Of a stretch of DNA of 7,558 bases, positions 1 to 6,169 are shown in pieces. The stretch comes from Thermoplasmata archaeon (GTDB lineage Archaea; Thermoplasmatota; Thermoplasmata; GCA-020350865). Within the stretch, counting starts at the first letter, position 1, and each line of letters begins with the position of its first letter. Where the stretch lies: assembly GCA_020351895.1 (NCBI GenBank), contig CP070672.1:2506082-2513639 (forward strand). Direction: 5' to 3'. The position numbers and the translations under genes are program-made. Below the pieces are notes generated by a model, which did not search any database, had not been told where the DNA came from, and saw only the letters and a program-made list of their open reading frames with translations.

Positions 1-1
1 C

Positions 2-2770
2 ACTGTTGGTGATAGCTTCAACACCCTTTTAGCCTCAGATATAATCGATGATTTGCAGGGCACGGATGAGGTCTATGTTTTCCGGATACCTGGCAGTCAG
101 GAAAATCTGGACTTTCCAGTGGATATCTATTACGAATTGGAAAATAAAATCGGTGACGATAATGCAATCGACGGAATGGAACCAGAATTGCGAAAAGAAG
201 TTAACATTCTCAATATAGATAAAACACTTGTGGAACCTCGAGTTGAGGCGGCCGGAATAACTTTCAATCAAACTGATGAGTTCGGCAACCTTTATGTTGA
301 CGGAAAAAAGGTCGGTTCAATACCGGAGGATAATATAATCATTAATAAAGAACTGGCTGAGGAACTTGATGCCGAACCAGGTAACACATTTGAATTAACC
401 TATCTCAACAGAACAGGCAATTTCACTCTTTGGGGAGTTCTTGATCTGAAGGACCGCGGTTATTCTTCCGTGGAGCTTTACATGAACCTTAAGGACCTCC
501 AGATACTTCTGGGGCTGGAAGATAAAATCAACCGCATACATATCTCCAACCGTGGAGATAAGATTACGGGAATGGAAAATGCTCCCGAGGTCAAGGAATT
601 CGTGGATAATGCCAATATGAGCTATCAGGGATTAGGACTTTTTCTACTTAGGGACAAGAAAGCCGAATATGACCAGGTATTCGAGGAAGGTTTCTTCTTT
701 GCAGACCTGCTTCTGATCTTTGGTTCCTTTACAATAATCGCAAGCGTGATTCTGATAATCAACATCTTCATCATGTTGGGCGAGGAAAGGCGTTCCGAGA
801 TGGGCATGATCCGTGCCATTGGAATGAACAAATTGGAGTTAAGGCGCCTGTTCGTGTACGAAGGTAGTTTTTATGCCAGTATAGCCGCGCTTATAGGTTC
901 CTTCTTCGGTATAATAGTGGCGTTCTTTATAGTATGGTCCATCGGCAACGCCTTCACCGGTGGTAGCTCATCCGACATTCTGAGAGCGTTTACATTCACA
1001 TTTGATTCTTTACTATTGGCATTCTGCCTGGGTTTTATCATAAGCATTTTAACAATTTATTATGCAACACGGAAGATCAGCCAAGTGAATATAATAAGGG
1101 CCGTTCGCAACCTCCCTGAACCTGCAGTTCCCAGAAAGGATAAAAAATCCTTAAGGATCGGGGTGATTTTGCTATTTTTGGCAATATTAGTTGTCCTAAT
1201 CAGTCTGGCACCCTTGTACGACGGTCTCGATAACGATGAAAACGGCAAGATCGATGATTCCGAAGAGGGTTCGGCAACGTTTCTGTTCTCGGGATTGTCA
1301 ATCCTATTTTTTGCCCTGCCATTTTTCCTACGAAGAATTATCAAAGACAGGTGGGCGCTAAGTGCAGGTGCCATCTTGGTAATTGCCCTGTGGAGCGTTC
1401 CTCTGGACAAGATGCTTGGTCTTTCTGAAGACTTCTTCACATTCGCCCTTGCAGGTATTTTAATGGTCACGGGCACAGTTTTACTGCTTATGGCTAACTC
1501 GAACATGGTGGTTAGATTTTTCGAGAAGATATTTGCATCTGTTGGCTGCTGCACGGCGGTTTCCCGCACTGCACTTTCATATTCTCTCAACTCGAGGTTC
1601 AGAACGGGTTTAACCATTGCCATGTTCTCCCTTGTTATCTTTATAATAATATTCATGTCGATATTACTGGCGATAATCGGTGGAAACCTCCAAGCTCAGA
1701 TCGATGAGACCAGCGGTGGTTTCGATATCATGGTGAAAATGTCGGAGCTAATTGAGGATTTTGAAGCCATCTACAATAACACGGAATCGGTTGAACTGGT
1801 GGAAGATTACTTCGCTCTCAAAAGTACCGAAATCACCTTCAATAGATATTCACTAATATTGGATTCCGACCAGGTGGACTATCCAGTGGTTGGGATAGAC
1901 GATCATTTTATTGACCAGAACAGGTTTGAAGTCTCTAAACTGATTACGGATTTTAATGGCGATTCCGATGCCGCGTTTGCTGCAATGAAACAGAACAGCG
2001 AATACGTTCTTGCAGACTCCAGCACTGCCGGGGTAGGGTTCGGCCCGCCCCCCTACCTGCCTCTTGAACTTGGTGAAACTCTAGAGGTCACTTTGAAGGA
2101 CGGTGCCAAGCGCAATGTGACCATAATCGGTTTCATAGATACTTTCGTTACGTTTGTGGATCCCGATAAATCTCTAAACGGTGTCTTTATCTACGACAGA
2201 TTTCTTGTGGAGAACTACAATGCAACCGGTGTTGGGACTGTCCTTTTCAAACTCAAAGATAGCGGTAATAATCTGGCGGTCCGTCAGGACATGGAGCGTA
2301 CGTTTTTAAGCAACGGCGCACAGAGCGTGGATTTCAAAAAAGAGGCCGAGGCACAGATCGAGGCAAATGTCTCCTTCTTCAATATCCTCAATGCATATCT
2401 TGGTTTGGGGTTGATAGTCGGTATTGCAGGCCTTGGCATAATCACTTTACGGTCCGTCAACGAGCGCCGCAACCAGATCGGGATGATGAGGGCCATTGGG
2501 TTCAACAAGCGGCAGGTACAGGTAGCTTTTCTTATCGAGTCCACGTACATATCGCTTCTGGGAATCATCATAGGAGTGATCATTGGACTTGTGGTCTCCG
2601 TCAATCTCTTCATTAAATTGTTTGAAGGTCAGGATTATGAGTTTATTGTGCCAGGTGGAAGTATAGCCATAATTATTTTAATCACACTGGGGATGACCCT
2701 GTTTTCCACCATACCGCCATCGGCCTTGGCTTCCAGGATAGCACCAGCAGAAGTTCTGAGATATGAGTAG
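2..2770 (+). CDS. FtsX/MacB-type ABC transporter permease, double FtsX unit, 5'-partial
   Basis: This is the membrane subunit of an ABC exporter or mechanotransmission complex, which would work with a separate ATPase not seen here. The frame is open to the left edge, so 922 residues are visible (numbered from base 2) and the first helix plus part of the first extracellular domain are missing. A TTG at base 53 is an internal codon, not a start. In order: extracellular MacB-like domain (to about 230); helices near 234-259, 292-315 and 335-357; four central helices near 384-405, 425-446, 453-469 and 478-500; a helix at 535-561; a second extracellular domain (562-792); and helices at 795-818, 846-870 and 885-911. 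The FtsX coupling motif occurs twice, as GEERRSEMGMIRAIG (about 260) and NERRNQIGMMRAIG (about 820). The C-terminus APAEVLRYE is typical of the family. An EF-hand-like loop lies at 410-421. The substrate cannot be deduced. The family call is firm. Confidence 0.93.
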   Translation, partial: TVGDSFNTLLASDIIDDLQGTDEVYVFRIPGSQENLDFPVDIYYELENKIGDDNAIDGMEPELRKEVNILNIDKTLVEPRVEAAGITFNQTDEFGNLYVDGKKVGSIPEDNIIINKELAEELDAEPGNTFELTYLNRTGNFTLWGVLDLKDRGYSSVELYMNLKDLQILLGLEDKINRIHISNRGDKITGMENAPEVKEFVDNANMSYQGLGLFLLRDKKAEYDQVFEEGFFFADLLLIFGSFTIIASVILIINIFIMLGEERRSEMGMIRAIGMNKLELRRLFVYEGSFYASIAALIGSFFGIIVAFFIVWSIGNAFTGGSSSDILRAFTFTFDSLLLAFCLGFIISILTIYYATRKISQVNIIRAVRNLPEPAVPRKDKKSLRIGVILLFLAILVVLISLAPLYDGLDNDENGKIDDSEEGSATFLFSGLSILFFALPFFLRRIIKDRWALSAGAILVIALWSVPLDKMLGLSEDFFTFALAGILMVTGTVLLLMANSNMVVRFFEKIFASVGCCTAVSRTALSYSLNSRFRTGLTIAMFSLVIFIIIFMSILLAIIGGNLQAQIDETSGGFDIMVKMSELIEDFEAIYNNTESVELVEDYFALKSTEITFNRYSLILDSDQVDYPVVGIDDHFIDQNRFEVSKLITDFNGDSDAAFAAMKQNSEYVLADSSTAGVGFGPPPYLPLELGETLEVTLKDGAKRNVTIIGFIDTFVTFVDPDKSLNGVFIYDRFLVENYNATGVGTVLFKLKDSGNNLAVRQDMERTFLSNGAQSVDFKKEAEAQIEANVSFFNILNAYLGLGLIVGIAGLGIITLRSVNERRNQIGMMRAIGFNKRQVQVAFLIESTYISLLGIIIGVIIGLVVSVNLFIKLFEGQDYEFIVPGGSIAIIILITLGMTLFSTIPPSALASRIAPAEVLRYE
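1229..1264 (+). other. EF-hand-like calcium-binding loop within the permease
   Basis: These twelve codons read DNDENGKIDDSE. The residues fit the canonical EF-hand loop: D at 1, D at 3, N at 5, G at 6, I at 8, D at 9 and E at 12. The loop lies between the fifth and sixth helices of the permease (counting the missing first one), which by FtsX topology should face outside the cell. Loops of this kind bind calcium in EF-hand, dockerin and thrombospondin type 3 proteins. Calcium binding here is inferred from residues only, and no paired second loop is visible. Confidence 0.5.
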
Positions 2771-2776
2771 GGCGAT

Positions 2777-2878
2777 ATCTCATGGATATGGTACGCCATT
2801 TTCGGGAGTTAACGCTCGTAATTAGCATGCCATTTTCGTGCGATATCTCACGAATTTGGCATGCCATTTGCGTGAGAT
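2777..2878. repeat. Cluster of alternating 18-bp half-units forming overlapping palindromes
   Basis: The half-unit consensus is ATGCCATTTTCGTGAGAT. Five copies in alternating orientation can be read: inverted at 2777-2794 (13/18 matches), direct at 2793-2810 (15/18), direct at 2827-2844 (17/18), inverted at 2845-2862 (16/18) and direct at 2861-2878 (17/18). Adjacent copies make a 40-base dyad at 2825-2864 centred on GATATC with 17 of 20 pairs matching, and a second overlapping dyad centred on GGCATGCC. The same layout makes a 33-base direct repeat (2772-2804 against 2840-2872) with 27 identities. The cluster starts six bases after the permease stop codon, as REP/BIME-like elements often do. 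It could equally be an operator array or a remnant of a small mobile element. Confidence 0.75.
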
Positions 2879-2995
2879 GGCAGATCCAAGTTTTGTGATT
2901 GATTCTGGTACTCTGGGTAAGCCCTTTTAATCCCAGGATTTGGATGGGTTTTTGGCCGAGCAGAAGGGTGGTGTGAGCTGGAGAAGTTGGTTTTT

Positions 2996-3013
2996 GTGCC
3001 AGATTCGTGAGAT
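2996..3013 (+). repeat. Isolated sixth copy of the half-unit repeat
   Basis: This stretch matches the half-unit consensus of the cluster at 2777-2878 at 15 of 18 positions, with the TTCGTGAGAT end intact. It lies about 120 bases beyond the main cluster and in direct orientation. The separation suggests decay of a longer array or independent spread of the unit. Confidence 0.5.
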
Positions 3014-3063
3014 GAGGGCGATTTTGCGGCGCGAAAGGGAAGGTCAAAAATTTTGGTTAGTAA

Positions 3064-3083
3064 TTCTATTTTCGGGAATAGAA
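3064..3083. repeat. Perfect 7-bp inverted repeat with 6-base loop
   Basis: TTCTATT at 3064-3070 and AATAGAA at 3077-3083 are exact reverse complements around the loop TTCGGG. An RNA from either strand could form a short hairpin. No T-tract follows on the plus strand, so it does not look like a rho-independent terminator. It is far from both neighbouring stop codons and may be coincidental. Confidence 0.35.
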
Positions 3084-3182
3084 GGTGGAATCCTGAAGTT
3101 AGATGATTTCTTTATTGATACATGTGGCAATCATATCATTCCATATATTGATCAATTATATTTTTCATGGGTTAATGGGGGA

Positions 3183-3196
3183 GTTCTCGGGAGAAC
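3183..3196. repeat. Short palindrome near the end of the minus-strand gene
   Basis: GTTCTC and GAGAAC flank a two-base centre (GG). In RNA this would be a five-pair stem with a four-base loop. It sits just beyond the T-tract that follows the membrane protein gene on the minus strand. It could be a small hairpin at the transcript end or a protein binding site. Confidence 0.35.
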
Positions 3197-3200
3197 GTCT

Positions 3201-3213
3201 AAAAAAACAAACA
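3201..3213 (-). terminator. Candidate T-rich terminator of the minus-strand membrane protein gene
   Basis: Read on the minus strand, this stretch is TGTTTGTTTTTTT, about 40 bases beyond the TGA stop at 3250-3252. Archaeal transcription commonly ends at such T-tracts without a hairpin. The call rests on composition and position only. Confidence 0.45.
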
Positions 3214-3249
3214 TAGAATATTCATCAGATTCCGTTTCCATCATCCTTA

Positions 3250-3885
3250 TCAAATATTATCTTCAATCTCCTGCAGGATCTTGAGGGTCCTCAGAACATC
3301 ATCAACCTCGGAATAGAGCCACTTGTCGCTTAAGATTGCAACAATTCCGTTTTTCTGTCTGATTTTCTCGAAATTCAAGCTTCTTAGGGACTTGATTCCT
3401 TCGAGTTCTGACTCATCCACATATTTATTTGGACCAGGTTTCTCTCTTTTCCGATTAAACCACGAACTACGAACCCAAATCTTTCTTTCTTTAGGGTGTT
3501 TTGTTAAAATCTCCTTGGGGGTTATGATCCAGAGCTTGTAGTACGGACTTGAATATTTACCTCCTGAGTGATAATATAGGAAAAACTCACCATCGGTTAC
3601 TGTTGTGAACATCAAGGTGTCCCATCCATTTTTTTTGACACCCAAAAGCTCGAAGTTCAGAGCATTGATTACGTCGGAAAATCTCTTTGCAGGTTTGTAT
3701 ATAACGTATAAAATCGGCACTATTAGCACAATTATTGGAAAGACAATAAGCGTAATTGTTAGAGACCATAGTATGGCTGAAAGAAAGAATAAAATTGGCA
3801 CAGACAAGGCTCCAAGGACCATTCCCCAAAACAGGCCTTTTACATTTCGAATGCTCCAAGGCAAATTTATCGATTCTGTGCTCAT
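3250..3885 (-). CDS. Hypothetical membrane protein: two N-terminal helices and a C-terminal soluble domain
   Basis: I do not recognise this 211-residue protein. Residues 18-40 and 42-63 are strongly hydrophobic and form a helical hairpin with a very short turn. About 150 residues follow that look soluble and probably cytoplasmic, with many aromatic and charged residues. The WIITPKEILTKHPKERKIWVR stretch (119-139, less its last residue, is basic and strand-like) precedes a basic, proline-bearing segment (about 140-155). The end (about 180-210) reads as a strand followed by an amphipathic helix. The ATG at 3885 directly follows an in-frame TAG, so the frame cannot start earlier. TGAGGGG six bases upstream is a good ribosome binding site. 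The gene converges with the permease and diverges from the dehydrogenase, so it is probably transcribed alone. Real coding is likely from the start signals and composition; the function is unknown. Confidence 0.8.
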   Translation of the reverse strand: MSTESINLPWSIRNVKGLFWGMVLGALSVPILFFLSAILWSLTITLIVFPIIVLIVPILYVIYKPAKRFSDVINALNFELLGVKKNGWDTLMFTTVTDGEFFLYYHSGGKYSSPYYKLWIITPKEILTKHPKERKIWVRSSWFNRKREKPGPNKYVDESELEGIKSLRSLNFEKIRQKNGIVAILSDKWLYSEVDDVLRTLKILQEIEDNI

Positions 3886-3891
3886 CTATAA

Positions 3892-3898
3892 CCCCTCA
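3892..3898 (-). promoter_or_regulatory. Ribosome binding site of the membrane protein gene
   Basis: On the minus strand this reads TGAGGGG, six bases before the ATG at 3883-3885. It supports that start, which is also the first possible one after an in-frame stop codon. Confidence 0.6.
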
Positions 3899-3957
3899 CT
3901 TAATCACAAGAACCATATAGATATTTATGACTTTTGCGGGAACGCCCAGGGATTCTG

Positions 3958-3968
3958 TTTATATAAAA
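3958..3968. promoter_or_regulatory. Symmetric TATA-like box in the divergent promoter region
   Basis: TTTATATAAAA reads almost the same on both strands and lies in the 186-base gap between the divergent membrane protein and dehydrogenase genes. It could serve either direction, leaving leaders of roughly 50 bases (minus) or 80 bases (plus). Nearer alternatives are an ATAAATA on the minus strand around 3922-3930 and AATATAT on the plus strand around 3995-4001. Which is used cannot be decided from sequence. Confidence 0.4.
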
Positions 3969-4071
3969 AATCTTTTTAATATTAATCTCATTCCAATATA
4001 TCCGATTAATGTAACGAGACTATGCACTTCTGACGAGTGTTTTATGATTACAAGGAGCGTGAAGATTAGAA

Positions 4072-5787
4072 ATGAACCGGCAAAGTATTCCAGTAAGGCC
4101 TCAACCATCTTCAATGGAATCCATGGACAAGGCACTTTCCGAACTTGATTCGCATAAACAAGAATGGGTTGATCTTTCAATTGATAAACGCATCGCCCTC
4201 CTAGAACAGGTGAAAAGAGATTTTCCAAAGGTCTGGGACAGATGGACCCGATGGAGCGTTGCGGCAAAAGGGGTTGCCGAGAGGAAACTGGGAAATGACA
4301 TGGAATGGCTGGAGCTTGCCGTAATTGCCAGAATCCATCATGTTGTTCACAGGTCACTTTGCGATATCCGGGATCATGGAAAACCACGCATCCCCGGACC
4401 CGTTAAAATGCGATCTGATGGTAGAGTTTCGGTACAGGTCTATCCCGATTATCGGCTTCATGGCATGCTCTTTCGCAGAACTACCTCCGAGGTCTGGATG
4501 GAACAGGGGTTGAAAATCGATGAGGTACTATCAAAGCAGGCCTCCGCCTACAACGAAAGGAATAGAATGGGACGGGTGGCTCTGGTATTGGGCGCCGGAA
4601 ATGCTTCATCGTTACCACCATCTGACACTTTCTATAAGCTAATTAACGATCTTCGGGTGGTGGCCTTGAAGATGAACCCGATAAACTCATATCTGGGGCC
4701 ACTGCTTGAAGAGGCATACAGAAGCCTCATTGAAAAGGGATATCTCCGGATTCTCTACGGAGGTGTAGTTGAAGGTTCATATCTGGTTCGGCACCCAATT
4801 GTAGAAGAATGCCACATGACAGGCTCGGACAGGACCTATGATGCGATCCTATTTGGAACGGGAGACGAGGGTGCACAACGTAAGAAAAGAAGGGAACGCT
4901 TGGTCACAAAGTCCTTTACGGGGGAGCTCGGCTGCATAACTCCCTGGGTGGTTGTTCCCGGACCATGGAAGACAAAGGATGTGAAGATGGCTGCAGAGCG
5001 AATGGCCTTCTGGATGGTACGCCATGAGGGATATCTTTGTTTTGCACCAAGGGTGCTGGTTCTGCAGCGGGGTTGGGAACATCGCAGAACATTCCTGGAT
5101 GTGCTGGCCGGAGCTTTGGAAAAGGTTGAACCGATAAGGGCCTACTACTCGGGTTCTGCAGAACTTCAGAAGACCTTTGTTACCCATCACCCCGAGGCCA
5201 GGGAGATAGGGGCAGATGACAAGGACCATGTTCCATGGACCATTATAGAAGGTGTCGATCACAGGACAACAAATGATATATGTTTCAGAAGGGAGTCCTT
5301 CTCAGGTCTTTGCGCTGAGACCTCCATTCCCGCCAAGAATCCCACGGAATTCCTTGATAAGGCCGTGAAGTTCCTGAATGGGACTGTTTGGGGAAATCTA
5401 TCTGTGACCCTGGTTGCCAACAAGAAAATACTCAATGACCCCGAGATCGGGCTCGCGGTAGAGAAGGCCATTGCAGACCTTAGGTACGGAACAGTGGGGA
5501 TAAACGGCCCCGGAACATGGGGATTTTACACAATGATAGCCCCCTGGGGAGCATATCCCAGGAACGAAGTGTTTGATATTCAATCCGGTATCGGCAAGGT
5601 TGCCAATTTTCTCCTTCTGCCAAAAGTCGAAAAGACTGTTATGCGTGCTCCCCTGGAGACGAAACCATATCCTTTCAGGGTGGATGCAAAAAACCTGGAT
5701 GTCTTCTCGGGAAAACTGACCCATTTTGAGGCAAACCCTTCCTTTGGCAGGCATCTGGGACTCGTGTTTACAGCCCTGAGAATGTAG
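4072..5787 (+). CDS. Aldehyde dehydrogenase superfamily protein (possible acyl-CoA reductase type)
   Basis: This complete 571-residue protein has an NAD(P)-dependent aldehyde dehydrogenase fold and should oxidise an aldehyde or reduce an acyl thioester in the cytoplasm. Visible landmarks, in family order: an N-terminal helical region (LSIDKRIALLEQV, 35-47); LGAGNASS (173-180) in place of the usual PWN segment, followed by LKMNP (199-203) with the cofactor-binding Lys 200; MTGSDRT (249-255); ELG with the general-base Glu 285; GYLCFAPRV with the nucleophile Cys 323; and WGAYP (492-496) with DIQSGIG (502-508) near the C-terminus. It is longer than classic aldehyde dehydrogenases (about 500) and resembles a divergent group of about 570 residues that I know mainly from actinobacteria and deltaproteobacteria, so transfer is possible. 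The ATG follows an in-frame TGA at 4060-4062. GGAG at 4054-4057 is rather far (14 bases), with GTGA nearer at 4059-4062. ATGs at codons 15 and 18 are less likely starts. The substrate is unknown. Confidence 0.88.
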   Translation: MNRQSIPVRPQPSSMESMDKALSELDSHKQEWVDLSIDKRIALLEQVKRDFPKVWDRWTRWSVAAKGVAERKLGNDMEWLELAVIARIHHVVHRSLCDIRDHGKPRIPGPVKMRSDGRVSVQVYPDYRLHGMLFRRTTSEVWMEQGLKIDEVLSKQASAYNERNRMGRVALVLGAGNASSLPPSDTFYKLINDLRVVALKMNPINSYLGPLLEEAYRSLIEKGYLRILYGGVVEGSYLVRHPIVEECHMTGSDRTYDAILFGTGDEGAQRKKRRERLVTKSFTGELGCITPWVVVPGPWKTKDVKMAAERMAFWMVRHEGYLCFAPRVLVLQRGWEHRRTFLDVLAGALEKVEPIRAYYSGSAELQKTFVTHHPEAREIGADDKDHVPWTIIEGVDHRTTNDICFRRESFSGLCAETSIPAKNPTEFLDKAVKFLNGTVWGNLSVTLVANKKILNDPEIGLAVEKAIADLRYGTVGINGPGTWGFYTMIAPWGAYPRNEVFDIQSGIGKVANFLLLPKVEKTVMRAPLETKPYPFRVDAKNLDVFSGKLTHFEANPSFGRHLGLVFTALRM

Positions 5788-5886
5788 ATTGTGTAACAAT
5801 AATTCAAGGTGATCTTCTTTCTTCAACACAGCATGCAACACCCTCTTACGGTTCAGGTGCTTTCCCGGGTTCATTTGCCAATTCAG
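5788..5886. other. Short spacer after the dehydrogenase gene
   Basis: This is about 100 bases between the dehydrogenase stop codon and the methyltransferase relic. A pyrimidine-rich stretch around 5811-5825 might help end the dehydrogenase transcript, but it has no T-run longer than three. No gene or RNA is recognised here. Confidence 0.4.
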
Positions 5887-6072
5887 TCAAGCCATGCTTT
5901 CTTTAAGTTTCTTTGTCTTCTCCCTCTCACTAGGCTTCCGAAACACGAATAAGTGTTCATGCATGATCATCGAAAAATTCGACTCCATAGACTTCTTCAA
6001 CCAATACGGCGTGCTCTTGTACTGCCACTAGTGTTTTATAATGTCCTCCCTCAGTATAAACCCAACCTCTAT
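5887..6072 (-). pseudogene. Decayed C-terminal fragment of a DNA methyltransferase (N4/N6 type)
   Basis: Read on the minus strand, one frame gives GFILREDIIKH, then an amber TAG at 6028-6030, then WQYKSTPYW, further residues, and MIMHEHLFVFRKP before a Lys/Glu-rich tail ending at TGA (5887-5889). The HEHLFVFRKP strand and the preceding GF-L-EDIIKH-W block match the C-terminal end of DNA methylase family N4/N6 enzymes (Pfam PF01555 type) as I remember them. The amber codon sits where I would expect a residue such as Gln, one base from CAG. The frame continues to 6147 without clear resemblance and meets a TGA at 6148-6150. The catalytic motif (DPPY or SPPY) and the S-adenosylmethionine-binding part are absent, and the plus-strand propeller gene occupies the place where they would be. 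The fragment cannot be a working enzyme. The family call comes from memory, not a search. Confidence 0.6.
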
Positions 6073-6104
6073 GAAGACCACATTTTGACAAACATGCCAA
6101 AACA

Positions 6105-6113
6105 TTATAATAA
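6105..6113 (+). promoter_or_regulatory. Candidate TATA box of the propeller gene
   Basis: TTATAATAA lies about 60 bases before the ATG at 6170, preceded by an A-rich stretch. An archaeal start site would fall near 6135-6140, giving a leader of about 30 bases that includes the ribosome binding site. A second TATA-like stretch at 6034-6042 lies within the methyltransferase relic and is less favoured. Confidence 0.35.
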
Positions 6114-6158
6114 TTTGAAAAAGATAATGAGGTTGGCCCAGGTCAGTTCAGTTAAAAT

Positions 6159-6162
6159 GAGG
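6159..6162 (+). promoter_or_regulatory. Ribosome binding site fixing the propeller gene start
   Basis: GAGG in the context TGAGGAATTGA stands seven bases before the ATG at 6170. It favours this start over the in-frame ATG at 6203, which would also shorten the charged beginning of the signal peptide. Confidence 0.6.
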
Positions 6163-6169
6163 AATTGAA

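Larger units (their letters stand above)
2771..3249. other. Non-coding region between convergent genes
   Basis: This 479-base stretch separates the permease stop codon from the stop codon of the minus-strand membrane protein. It holds the alternating palindromic repeat cluster (2777-2878 plus a sixth unit at 2996-3013), inverted repeats at 3064-3083 and 3183-3196, short T-runs, and an AT-rich section near 3100-3180. Open frames here lack a ribosome binding site and recognisable protein character, so I call no gene. Confidence 0.7.

Noticed and set aside
53..55. TTG as the start of the permease
   Set aside because: The frame is open upstream to the window edge, and the protein would lack its first membrane helix, so the gene continues to the left.
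2777..2878. CRISPR array
   Set aside because: The repeats alternate in orientation and abut or overlap, with no regular unique spacers.
2682..3047. Minus-strand open frame of 121 codons across the permease end and the repeat cluster
   Set aside because: It is antisense to the permease end, and its internally similar peptides come from the DNA repeat units, not from a protein.
2940..3284. Plus-strand open frame of 114 codons in the convergent intergenic region
   Set aside because: It overlaps a repeat copy and runs into the antisense of the membrane protein gene. There is no convincing ribosome binding site, and its composition looks like chance translation.
5788..5874. Minus-strand frame beginning MNPGKHLNRKRVLHAV after the methyltransferase relic
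   Set aside because: It looked like a possible second relic, but it has no ribosome binding site, soon becomes antisense of the dehydrogenase gene, and matches no family I can name.
5849..5882. Sequence resembling a tRNA T-arm (GGGTTCA near 5866-5872)
   Set aside because: No acceptor, anticodon or D-arm pairing could be assembled around it on either strand.
5953..6168. Plus-strand open frame of 71 codons just before the propeller gene
   Set aside because: It lies on the strand opposite the methyltransferase relic, which explains its openness. It has no good ribosome binding site and no recognisable protein character.
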